Shown here: positions 42,303-50,287 of the stretch, one piece after another | Numbering within the stretch: position 1 is the stretch's first letter | Layout of the letters: each line of letters begins with the position of its first letter | From: Polynucleobacter sp. JS-Mosq-20-D10 | Lineage (GTDB): Bacteria > Pseudomonadota > Gammaproteobacteria > Burkholderiales > Burkholderiaceae | DNA: 64,000 bases | Reading direction: 5' to 3' | Assembly (NCBI RefSeq): GCF_018687755.1 | Contig: NZ_CP061305.1 | Coordinates: 1,921,099 to 1,985,098, forward strand | Translations under genes and position numbers: made by a program | The notes under the pieces: model-generated | The model's input: only the letters and a program-made list of their open reading frames with translations | Told to the model about the DNA's origin: nothing | The model's database searches: none

Positions 42303-43634
42303 TTATTCCTGTGGCTGTGGGTTTGGTGAATTAGCCGGTAGCACCTTGTTATTCACAATCAGCGGGGTTCCATTCTTCAACTTGAGCTGACCGCTAGTAA
42401 CAACCGTGGAACCTTCATCAACCCCTTTGAGAATCGCCACCTGATCCCCACGTGTTGGCCCAGTAGTCACAAAGACTTGTTGAGCCTCAAGTGCTGGCTT
42501 GCCCTGCTTATCTTTTTTACCAGTTGGCTTAGCAATAAAGACCGTTGACCCATATGGGTTATAGGTCACAGCGGTTTGTGGCAAGGTCAGCATCTTCATC
42601 TGATCGCCTAACTTGATATTCACATTAGCAAACATGCCCGGTAAGATCTTTTTATCTGGATTGGCTAGCTGAGCCTCAATCTGAATATTACGTGTATTCG
42701 TATCGACCTTCGGGCTGACGGCAGTAATCTTGCCACTAAAGCTTGCACCCTTGAATGCATCAGTCGTCACCACAATTTCTTGTCCAACCTGTATCTGTTC
42801 GGCGTTACTTTGCGGGAGATTGAAGTCCACAAAAATCGGATCCAAGGTTTGTAGAGTCAGCAACTTATCACCCGGGTTCACAAACTGACCAGGGTTGATC
42901 ATCACAATACCAACGCGTCCACTGAAAGGGGCCTTTAAATTTTTCTTAGCAACTAAAGCAGTTTGCTGCTCCACCTGAGCCTGCTTAGACTTTGCATCCG
43001 CTTTACTAGTATCGAATACGTTCTTACTAATCGCCTGAATCTCTAGCTGCTGTCTATCGCGCTCATTAATTACTTGAGCCAAATCTGCCATTGCTTTTAA
43101 AGAATTAAGTTGGGCAACATCAGAAGCATCATTCAATTTAATGAGCAATTCACCCTCTTTAACATCCATGCCGGATTTAATAGGTACGTTTTGAACTAAG
43201 CCACCAATTTCAGTGCTGAGCTCTACACCTCTGAATGCACGCACATTACCAACGCTAGATAATTTAGGTTGCCAGGCTGTCGTTTCCACAACCATCGTAG
43301 AAACCGTTGCTGGCGGCAAACCCATGCCAGCAATAAAGTACTTAATCATGAATGTCTTGAGTTGGTTAAATCCAAAAATCAAACCTAACAACAAAAATAC
43401 ACCGCACAACATAATGGTCATGCGTCGACCCAAGGGGGTCATAGACTGCAGTTTTGCATTAATCTTGCTGCGCATGAATCGTTCGCGTAAGCGCACCCAA
43501 AATCCCTTTGTCTTTTCCCAAAGATCAATGAGCCTCTCGCGAAGTTTCCACTCCATCGCCTTCACAAGCATCCAAGCCCACAAGGCAACTGCAATAGCAG
43601 TTACTTTGGTTTTAATTGTTTCCAGAAGTTTCAT
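42303..43634 (-). CDS. RND efflux periplasmic adaptor with a long N-terminal extension
   Basis: A 443-residue membrane-fusion protein. From about residue 110 on it is a standard adaptor: barrel-sandwich LSTEIGGLVQNVPIKSGMDVKEGELLIKLND (shown as LSTEIGGLVQNVPIKSG and VKEGELLIKLND), hairpin, and LKAPFSGRVGIVMINPGQFV. A membrane helix lies at about 72-90 (MTIMLCGVFLLLGLIFGF). Before it are some 70 residues with a hydrophobic stretch (VTAIAVALWAWMLVKAM) and many basic and acidic residues, unusual for the family. Later in-frame ATGs (43475, 43442) have no better ribosome site. The start lies inside the end of the outer-membrane gene (23-base overlap). Confidence 0.85.
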   Translation of the reverse strand: MKLLETIKTKVTAIAVALWAWMLVKAMEWKLRERLIDLWEKTKGFWVRLRERFMRSKINAKLQSMTPLGRRMTIMLCGVFLLLGLIFGFNQLKTFMIKYFIAGMGLPPATVSTMVVETTAWQPKLSSVGNVRAFRGVELSTEIGGLVQNVPIKSGMDVKEGELLIKLNDASDVAQLNSLKAMADLAQVINERDRQQLEIQAISKNVFDTSKADAKSKQAQVEQQTALVAKKNLKAPFSGRVGIVMINPGQFVNPGDKLLTLQTLDPIFVDFNLPQSNAEQIQVGQEIVVTTDAFKGASFSGKITAVSPKVDTNTRNIQIEAQLANPDKKILPGMFANVNIKLGDQMKMLTLPQTAVTYNPYGSTVFIAKPTGKKDKQGKPALEAQQVFVTTGPTRGDQVAILKGVDEGSTVVTSGQLKLKNGTPLIVNNKVLPANSPNPQPQE

Positions 43635-45147
43635 TTTGATCTTTGTTCGTCATGGCTTTTGGTTGAAAGGCTGGGCCGGCACGATTCCACCAACCGCCGC
43701 CCAATGCTGCAAATAACGCCGCTGTGTCAGAGAATCGGGTCGCTTGCGCAGAAACCGATTTGACTTTAGCGATTTGATATTGATTTTGGTAATAGAGGAC
43801 AGCCAAGTAGCTGGCAGTACCTAACTTGTATTGCTGCTGTACCAAATCTAAAGTTTCATAAGCATAGCGTTCAGCATCCGATGCAGACTTTAATGCTTGA
43901 GCGCCAGTTTCTAAAGCACGTAAAGAGTCAGCCACTTCTTGAAAAGCCTTGAGCACAGTAGCTTGATATTGAAAAACTGCTTGTTCGTAATTGGCCATCG
44001 CGCCACGGCGTTGCGCCAATAACTGTCCACCCTGAAAGAGCGGCTGAAAGATACCGCCAGCAATAGACCATAGAGTGGCATTCGGCCCAAATAAGGCTGA
44101 GCTTGTTAATGCTGCGGAGCCAATAGCGCCCGTGATATTAAATTGTGGCAATAAATTGGCAGTAGCAACTCCTACCAAAGCGTTTGTAGCCTTGAGTTGC
44201 GCTTCTGCTGCGCGCACGTCTGGTCGCTGACGTACCAAGCTCGATGGCACGGAGAGTGGCAGCTTCTCTGGCAAATGCAAAGACTTTAAGTCAAACTTGG
44301 TGATGTTGGCATTACTTGGTAACTCACCCACCAATACTGCCAACTGATTACGCGCAAACGAAAGATTGCGTTCATAAGTAAATAAATCGACTTGCGAGTT
44401 AGAGACCAAAGTTCTTTGTGAGGTCACATCCACTCGAGAGACTGTGCCAATTGCTAATTGCTTTTCTGTTACCTCAGCTAAATTCGTTTGCGCCTTCAAA
44501 ATTTCTTCAGTAGCCTGCATCTGTGCTCGCAAAGCAGCTTCTCGTACCGCGCCGGTAACGATATTGGCCGTCAAAGAAAGATAGGCGCCTTCTAGCTGAA
44601 ACTGCGCAATTTCCTCTTTTGCTCTAGCGCTTTCAACTGCCCGGCGTGCGCCACCAAAGACATCGAGCTTATAAGTGACATTTACAGAAGCGTTATAGAG
44701 GTTGTACGTATCGGATCCGAAAGGCAAGCCATAAATAGCGGAAGGCTGTAACTGCCGTGTGGCACCGCCATTTAAACCAACGGCTGGGAAATACTGTCCA
44801 CCAATTTGTGCATTGACATTTTCTTGGCTCGCACGTAGCGCAGCATCAGCAGCGCCTAAATTGGGGTTCTGCTGCAAAGCTTTTTTAATCAATACATCCA
44901 GCTCGGGTGACTTAAACAATTCCCACCACTGAGCCTCGATATCCGCACCCTCAATAAACTCTTGGTCCGTTCCACCAGGCACTCCAGGTGCAGTGGCTAA
45001 TTTCTGAGTCAGGGAAGTTTCGGTGTATCTAGATGTATTAGGGGCATCCGGCTGTTTAAAGTCTGGACCTACCGCACAGGCAGAGAGGAGTCCCGCAGAA
45101 ATTAGCGGGAGCCAACGCAAAATAAAGAAATCTTTTGAATCAAACAT
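43612..45147 (-). CDS. RND efflux outer-membrane lipoprotein (NodT family)
   Basis: 511 residues from the ATG at 45147. The N-terminus is a lipoprotein signal (LRWLPLISAGLLSACAVGPDFK), with the lipid cysteine in LSAC followed by the family hallmark AVGPDFKQP. It has the two repeats of a TolC-type barrel and helical tunnel, with SSLVRQRPDVRAAEAQLKATNA typical of the NodT family. The frame is open upstream to 45264, but that stretch has no signal-peptide character. It is the first gene of the pump operon, and its end overlaps the adaptor gene. Confidence 0.9.
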   Translation of the reverse strand: MFDSKDFFILRWLPLISAGLLSACAVGPDFKQPDAPNTSRYTETSLTQKLATAPGVPGGTDQEFIEGADIEAQWWELFKSPELDVLIKKALQQNPNLGAADAALRASQENVNAQIGGQYFPAVGLNGGATRQLQPSAIYGLPFGSDTYNLYNASVNVTYKLDVFGGARRAVESARAKEEIAQFQLEGAYLSLTANIVTGAVREAALRAQMQATEEILKAQTNLAEVTEKQLAIGTVSRVDVTSQRTLVSNSQVDLFTYERNLSFARNQLAVLVGELPSNANITKFDLKSLHLPEKLPLSVPSSLVRQRPDVRAAEAQLKATNALVGVATANLLPQFNITGAIGSAALTSSALFGPNATLWSIAGGIFQPLFQGGQLLAQRRGAMANYEQAVFQYQATVLKAFQEVADSLRALETGAQALKSASDAERYAYETLDLVQQQYKLGTASYLAVLYYQNQYQIAKVKSVSAQATRFSDTAALFAALGGGWWNRAGPAFQPKAMTNKDQNETSGNN

Positions 45148-45236
45148 GAAGTGGAACAAATATCCTTTTCTACAAGAGTTATTTGAACACACTTTTCTAA
45201 ACCAGTCTGTGTAACACCTTGATTTAAATAATGAAT

Positions 45237-45264
45237 TTTGTACACAGCTAAACATAGAAGTCAA
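45237..45264 (-). promoter_or_regulatory. Candidate promoter of the RND efflux operon
   Basis: On the minus strand TTGACT (45259-45264) and TACAAA (45237-45242) are 16 bases apart, leaving about 80 bases of leader before the NodT-type gene. Within that leader a short palindrome (GTGTTACAC) may be a repressor site, but the evidence is slight. Confidence 0.4.
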
Positions 45265-45292
45265 ACGGATTTTTTACACACCAAGAATCTTC

Positions 45293-46159
45293 TTAGTGCG
45301 CAATTCTTCCAAAGCTTCCACTATTGAAATCCTGCATTGCCTGAGCAATCTCTTCTTTGGTATTCATGACAAAGGGGCCGTAACCAACAATGGGTTCATC
45401 AATAGGCTCGCCACTCAGTAACAGGGCAATAGAGTCTTCCAGCACATTAACTTGAATATCCTGACCTTGATTGCTAAACATCAACATCTGGGCATCCTTG
45501 GCTACCACTCCCTGACCCGCCTCAATAGCACCCTTAAGCACGACTAGAGATACATTCCAACCCTCAGATACGGGGATATTCATTGAACCTTTTTTTAGCT
45601 TCAGATCAATCACATTCATAGGGGTAAATGTATGAGCAGGACCTTGATGGCCATTAAAGTCCCCGGCGATGATACGAGCCCGTCCTGACCCATTCATCAG
45701 ATTAATTGCAGGGATCTGCTTATCCAGAATGGCTTGATAGCCCGGCTTAGTCATTTTCAGTTTTGCTGGCAAATTCACCCACAACTGCACCATATTCAGA
45801 GTTCCACCATTTTTGGCAAATCCTTCAGAATGAAACTCTTCATGCAAGATGCCAGAGCCGGCAGTCATCCACTGCACATCGCCAGGACCAATGATGCCGC
45901 CCTGACCTGTGGAATCCTTGTGCGCTACTTCGCCCTCATAAACGATCGTGACAGTTTCAAAACCGCGATGGGGGTGTGAGCCTACGCCCTTACGTTCAGT
46001 TGTTGAGGGAAACTCCGCTGGACCTGCATAGTCCAGCATTAAGAATGGGCTCATTTGCATTCCCAAATCTTGATAGAAAAACAAGGTGCGCACAGGAAAG
46101 CCATCGCCAACCCAGTGGCCTTGATCATTACCTTGTAAACCAATGAGTTTTTTCATCAT
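45293..46159 (-). CDS. Pirin family protein
   Basis: A 288-residue bicupin of the pirin family: FLMLDYAGPAEFPSTTERKGVG, SHPHRGFETVTIVYEGEVAH (metal-ligand histidines), GPGDVQWMTAGSGILHEEFH with the other ligands, and a second cupin ending in SGEPIDEPIVGYGPFVMNT. Some pirins are quercetin 2,3-dioxygenases and others are redox sensors, so the role here is not settled. It is the third gene after marR and the flavodoxin-like gene. Confidence 0.88.
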   Translation of the reverse strand: MMKKLIGLQGNDQGHWVGDGFPVRTLFFYQDLGMQMSPFLMLDYAGPAEFPSTTERKGVGSHPHRGFETVTIVYEGEVAHKDSTGQGGIIGPGDVQWMTAGSGILHEEFHSEGFAKNGGTLNMVQLWVNLPAKLKMTKPGYQAILDKQIPAINLMNGSGRARIIAGDFNGHQGPAHTFTPMNVIDLKLKKGSMNIPVSEGWNVSLVVLKGAIEAGQGVVAKDAQMLMFSNQGQDIQVNVLEDSIALLLSGEPIDEPIVGYGPFVMNTKEEIAQAMQDFNSGSFGRIAH

Positions 46160-46186
46160 TCCCCCAATTTTCTCTATTACTGATTC

Positions 46187-46744
46187 TTACTTTGCTTGTA
46201 GTTGACCGGCAATCTTCGCAATACGCTCGCCATAGAGACGTGCGGTTTCTAAGTCGCCCACATTCACTTCATCAGCACTTGCATCTGAAGGTGTTTGCAT
46301 CATCGCGCCAGCGGATGAACCTACATAGTTCACATCATCACGCTTTGCAGCTTTAGAATTCGAAGGCATCAAACCAGTACCCACCCAAATGCCTGAATGC
46401 TGCATGGCAAGAGTAAAGAAATAATGCAAGGTGGAGTGCTTGTCACCATTCATCGTGGCAGAGTTAGTAAAGCCACCAAATATTTTATCTTTCCACTGCT
46501 GTGAAAACCATTGCTTAGAACTTGCATCAGCGAACTTCTTGAACTGCCAGCTTACTGTACCCATATAGGTTGGCGATCCGAATACGATGGCATCAGCAGT
46601 ATTTAATGTTTCCCACTGCGCGTCAGTAATATTGCCTTCGGCATCAATAACCACTAATGTGCCATTGGCACCTTTAGCTAGGGCTTCAGCCTGTTTAACA
46701 GTGTGGCCATAACCACTATGAAATACAACGGCTACTTTAGTCAT
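46187..46744 (-). CDS. Flavodoxin-like NAD(P)H:quinone oxidoreductase (WrbA-like)
   Basis: A 185-residue flavodoxin-fold protein: VAVVFHSGYGHTVKQAEALAKG at the start (FMN phosphate loop), ADAIVFGSPTYMGTVSWQFKKFADA and FGGFTNSATMNGDKHSTLHYFF. This pattern is close to WrbA-type and other FMN-dependent quinone reductases, which reduce quinones by two electrons and avoid semiquinone radicals. It lies between marR and pirin on one strand and is likely under MarR control. Confidence 0.85.
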   Translation of the reverse strand: MTKVAVVFHSGYGHTVKQAEALAKGANGTLVVIDAEGNITDAQWETLNTADAIVFGSPTYMGTVSWQFKKFADASSKQWFSQQWKDKIFGGFTNSATMNGDKHSTLHYFFTLAMQHSGIWVGTGLMPSNSKAAKRDDVNYVGSSAGAMMQTPSDASADEVNVGDLETARLYGERIAKIAGQLQAK

Positions 46745-46798
46745 GATCTTTTCCTTTTAAAAATTGAATTTTTTGATGCTGGTAGGTGCAATCTCTAT

Positions 46799-47215
46799 TT
46801 AGTTAAATATTGCTTTAACCTCTTTTAAAACTGTTACTGCTTGTTCTAATTCTTTCTTGCCGAGCTTTCCGAAGGCTTTACCGAGATACTCGACATGCTC
46901 CGGGAATACCTTCTTGAATAATTTATCACCGGCTTTTGAGAGACCAATCTTGTAGCTACGGCCATCCTCGTCATTCATCAATTTTTCTATAAGCCCTTTA
47001 GTCTCAAGTCTTTCCAAGACACCCGTCATGGTGCCTTTAGAAATCAGCGTTTTCTCCCCCAACTCCTTACAAGTCATCGGCGGCTGATTACCTAGGGTCG
47101 CAACAATGTCAAACTGAGTCATTGTTAAACCCATCTCCTTGATGTGTTCAGCCGAATGTGCCTCAAATGCCTGATACGCCTGAACCAATGCCTTAACAAG
47201 TGATAGGTGATTCAT
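46799..47215 (-). CDS. MarR family transcriptional regulator
   Basis: A 138-residue MarR protein with the winged helix at about 30-95: LTMTQFDIVATLGNQPPMTCKELGEKTLISKGTMTGVLERLE (shown as LTMTQFDIVATLGNQPPM, CKELGEKTLISKGTMTGVLE), then the wing region LMNDEDGRSYKIGLSKAG. It would bind a palindromic or repeated operator as a dimer and release it on ligand or redox change. The operator candidate lies directly upstream. The flavodoxin and pirin genes downstream are the probable regulon. Confidence 0.9.
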   Translation of the reverse strand: MNHLSLVKALVQAYQAFEAHSAEHIKEMGLTMTQFDIVATLGNQPPMTCKELGEKTLISKGTMTGVLERLETKGLIEKLMNDEDGRSYKIGLSKAGDKLFKKVFPEHVEYLGKAFGKLGKKELEQAVTVLKEVKAIFN

Positions 47216-47242
47216 GGGTTTACCTCAATTTAGTCTGTATAC

Positions 47243-47276
47243 GTACTAGTTTAGTACTAGTTCGTACTAAATGCAA
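47243..47276 (-). promoter_or_regulatory. Promoter and repeated operator of the marR group
   Basis: On the minus strand TTGCAT (47271-47276) and TAAACT (47248-47253) are 17 bases apart, forming a good promoter. Across it lie GTACTAGT (47243-47250), GTACTAGT (47254-47261) and GTACTA (47264-47269), start-to-start 11 and 10 bases apart, so on the same face of the helix. The layout suggests autorepression by MarR at multiple sites. Confidence 0.6.
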
Positions 47277-47297
47277 GGTTTTGATTCTTTTAGGTTG

Positions 47298-48281
47298 TCA
47301 TGAGCCATCTCGGTGCTGATGAGCAATAGCTTGGAAGCTTTCTTGCTCTGCAATAAATGCATCTACAACCAAAGGGTCAAAACGCACCCCTTTGTTGCGG
47401 ATAATTTCTTGGGTTGCTTCTTCATGGGTCCATGCTTTTTTATATACCCGCACACTTACCAAGGCATCATACATATCAGCTACGGACATTATTCTTGCAG
47501 CCAAGGGAATGGCATCACCCTTCAATCCATCGGGATAGCCGTTACCATCCCAATATTCGTGATGCCCTCCAGCAATTTGAATGGCCACCTCCATTACATC
47601 CATCACTCGACTAGCCTCATTATCAGAAGAGCGCAGAACATCCATGCCAATCACTGGATGGGTTTTCATAATCTCCCACTCAGCATCAGTTAGCGGGCCA
47701 GGCTTATGAAGAATTTGATCTGGAATGCCCACCTTACCTATATCGTGAAGGGGTACAGCTTTGAAAATAAGTTCGATAGTACGGCTATTAAGTTCATTTT
47801 TGAAGCACCCCATCTTCCTCAGCCTCAAGGCAAGATTTTTAGCATAGTTTTGCGTCCGGATAATGTGATTACCCGTTTCATTATCTCTAGCCATGGCCAG
47901 GGCATTCAGAGTCGAAAGCAATTGCTTCTCAGATTGAGCAGCCTTTTTATTGGCTAGTCCTAATTTAATAATGAGGGCAACTAATTCAGCTGCACGCTTT
48001 GTTTTCTCCTCATTCTGAAAGAGAAGCTCTTTATTGCCAATCACCAGTTCGGCTATACGCTTTGCCTTCTCTGAGTTTGCTATGGCTAGCTCAGCGACTC
48101 GCTTACCCTTTTCTTTCTTTTGATGCACTACCTCGACATTGGCAACGATTAATTCATCTGCCAGCTCATTGGTAATGTTTATAGATTGAGCAGCCTTTTC
48201 AGCCACCTCTTTGTTCGAGGCAATCAATTCCTCGCTAGTCGGTACAGAAGCGTCGACTTTCTCGTCATCTGGCTTAGTCAT
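47298..48281 (-). CDS. HD-GYP domain protein with an N-terminal repeat coiled coil
   Basis: A 327-residue soluble protein. Residues 41-110 form a coiled coil of repeated units (AELxIxN...EKxKR), with unit lengths 21, 14 and 21, all multiples of seven. The C-terminal HD-GYP domain has HDIGKVGIPDQI (HD at 179-180), GGHHEYWDGNGYPDGL (239-254, HH and GYP intact) and MSVADMYDALVSVRVYK. HD-GYP enzymes hydrolyse cyclic di-GMP, and the metal residues are present, so activity is likely. No sensor domain or membrane segment is visible. It stands alone, with 173 bases without a gene before glmS. Confidence 0.88.
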   Translation of the reverse strand: MTKPDDEKVDASVPTSEELIASNKEVAEKAAQSINITNELADELIVANVEVVHQKKEKGKRVAELAIANSEKAKRIAELVIGNKELLFQNEEKTKRAAELVALIIKLGLANKKAAQSEKQLLSTLNALAMARDNETGNHIIRTQNYAKNLALRLRKMGCFKNELNSRTIELIFKAVPLHDIGKVGIPDQILHKPGPLTDAEWEIMKTHPVIGMDVLRSSDNEASRVMDVMEVAIQIAGGHHEYWDGNGYPDGLKGDAIPLAARIMSVADMYDALVSVRVYKKAWTHEEATQEIIRNKGVRFDPLVVDAFIAEQESFQAIAHQHRDGS

Positions 48282-48454
48282 TTTTGCCTTGAAAGGATCT
48301 TGTACAAACGGGTCCCAAAAGGAATTTTTGACGACAAACCCGAGTGATTTTGTCCAACTAGTCTAAAAAAAGTTGATGACCGCGTCTGTGCTCTAAAAGA
48401 CATAGGGAGTGAGCTGTATTTGCATATCAGCAATCAATCCACCCCCGTTGAAAA

Positions 48455-50287
48455 CTACTCCACCGTGACGCTCTTTGCAAGATTGCGAGGCTTATCGACA
48501 TCAGTACCCAAGGTGCACGCGGTGTGATACGCCAAGAGCTGAAGGGGAACTACATGCAAGATTGGTGAAAGATTGCCGTAGTGTTCAGGCAAACGAATCA
48601 CATTGATACCTTCACCACCCGTGATCTCGGTATCTTGGTCAGCAAAGACGTACAGCTTTCCACCGCGGGCTTTAACTTCTTGCATATTGGATTTGAGCTT
48701 TTCTAATAGGTCATCCTTAGGTGCCACGGTGACTACTGGCATCTTGTCAGTAACCAAGGCGAGCGGTCCATGCTTTAACTCACCCGCTGGGTAGGCTTCA
48801 GCATGAATATACGAAATTTCCTTTAGTTTGAGAGCACCTTCGAGAGCAATCGGGTAGTGCATGCCGCGCCCTAGGAATAAAGCGTTTTCGCACTTAGCAA
48901 ATGCTGTACTCCAAGCAATAATCTGAGGCTCAAGCGCTAATACTGCATGCAAAGCTTTGGGTAAATGGCGCAAGTCACGCAAGAGCTCCTTCTCTCGTTC
49001 GGGACTTACTTTTCCTGCGCGCTTGGCTAATGACACAGCCAACAGATAAAGGGCAAGCAACTGAGTTGTAAATGCTTTAGTAGAAGCTACACCAATCTCA
49101 GTACCAGCCTTAGTTAAGAAATTCCAATTGGTTTCGCGAACCATAGCACTACTCGCTACATTACAAATCGCCAAGGTGTAATGATGCCCCAAAGACTGTG
49201 CATGGCGCAAAGCTGCCAAAGTATCAGCAGTCTCACCAGACTGGGAGACCACCACAATTAATGTATTGGGATTAGGTACGGTTGTGCGATAACGATATTC
49301 ACTAGCAATCTCAACTTGAGTCGGAATACCGGCCAAATCCTCTAACCAATATTTAGCAACACAGGCAGAATAGTAACTAGTACCGCAAGCTAAGATCAAA
49401 ATTTGATCAAACTTTTTCCACTGCTCGGGATCGGCGTTAAAGAGTTCCGGACCAAAGCTAGCAATATTGGCAAGTGTGTCGCCAATTGCTCTTGGTTGCT
49501 CAAAAATCTCTTTTTGCATGTAGTGCTGATAAGGCCCTAGATCTACTGAATCAGCCTGAGCAGGCATCGGCTTTTGCTCTCGCTGCGCCGTCTTTCCTGC
49601 CAGATCAATGATCTCAACACTCTCCGGCTTTAGAACAGCAACATCGCCCTCTTCCAAATAGATCATGGAGTGTGCTCGACCAGCAAGCGCTAAAGCATCA
49701 GAAGCCAGAAAGTTTTCATTTTCACCAAGAGCAACCACCAATGGTGAGCCAACACGCGCGCCCACCAAAACATTTGGGCGATCTTGTGCAATCACGCCAA
49801 TCGCATAAGCGCCATGAAGTCTTGGCAATACGGAACGGACTGATGCGACTAAATCCACTTGCTTACCAGATACATAGGCTTGATGAATTAAATGCGCAAT
49901 CACCTCGGTATCCGTTTCTGAGGTAAATACATAACCTGCTGATTTCAGCTCAGCGCGTAGTGATTCGTAGTTTTCAATAATGCCGTTATGGACCACGGCA
50001 ATCAATTCACCAGAAATATGGGGATGTGCATTTTGTGTATCTGGCTTACCGTGCGTTGCCCAGCGAGTATGCGCAATACCTAGAGTGCCATGAAATTCTT
50101 TACCCTGCTCCGCTAACTCAGAGACACGGGCAGTAGTGCGTGCACGCTCAATCGGATGCTTGGCATCATCGCCATTCATTACAGCAAAACCACAAGAATC
50201 ATAGCCGCGGTACTCAAGACGACGTAAGCCTTCAATTAAAACTTCCACAATGTTCTTACGCGATGCTGCGCCAACAATTCCGCACAT
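48455..50287 (-). CDS. glmS: Glutamine-fructose-6-phosphate aminotransferase
   Basis: A 610-residue enzyme with the catalytic N-terminal cysteine (MCGIVGAASRKN), the glutaminase motifs RRLEYRGYDSCGFA, TRWATHGKPDTQNAHPH and the two SIS domains (CGTSYYSACVAKYWLEDLAGIP, VVSQSGETADTLAAL). It ends LAKSVTVE as the family does. It makes glucosamine 6-phosphate for peptidoglycan and lipopolysaccharide. Its start codon shares one base with the glmU stop, so translation is coupled. Confidence 0.96.
   Translation of the reverse strand: MCGIVGAASRKNIVEVLIEGLRRLEYRGYDSCGFAVMNGDDAKHPIERARTTARVSELAEQGKEFHGTLGIAHTRWATHGKPDTQNAHPHISGELIAVVHNGIIENYESLRAELKSAGYVFTSETDTEVIAHLIHQAYVSGKQVDLVASVRSVLPRLHGAYAIGVIAQDRPNVLVGARVGSPLVVALGENENFLASDALALAGRAHSMIYLEEGDVAVLKPESVEIIDLAGKTAQREQKPMPAQADSVDLGPYQHYMQKEIFEQPRAIGDTLANIASFGPELFNADPEQWKKFDQILILACGTSYYSACVAKYWLEDLAGIPTQVEIASEYRYRTTVPNPNTLIVVVSQSGETADTLAALRHAQSLGHHYTLAICNVASSAMVRETNWNFLTKAGTEIGVASTKAFTTQLLALYLLAVSLAKRAGKVSPEREKELLRDLRHLPKALHAVLALEPQIIAWSTAFAKCENALFLGRGMHYPIALEGALKLKEISYIHAEAYPAGELKHGPLALVTDKMPVVTVAPKDDLLEKLKSNMQEVKARGGKLYVFADQDTEITGGEGINVIRLPEHYGNLSPILHVVPLQLLAYHTACTLGTDVDKPRNLAKSVTVE

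Noticed and set aside
45279..45298. Terminator after pirin
   Set aside because: The hairpin (CACCAAGAA/TTCTTAGTG) overlaps the pirin stop codon and is followed on the transcribed strand by an A-run rather than a T-run.
48282..48454. RNA gene or regulatory element between glmS and the HD-GYP gene
   Set aside because: I see no stable hairpin with a T-run, no tRNA-like fold and no convincing promoter pair.
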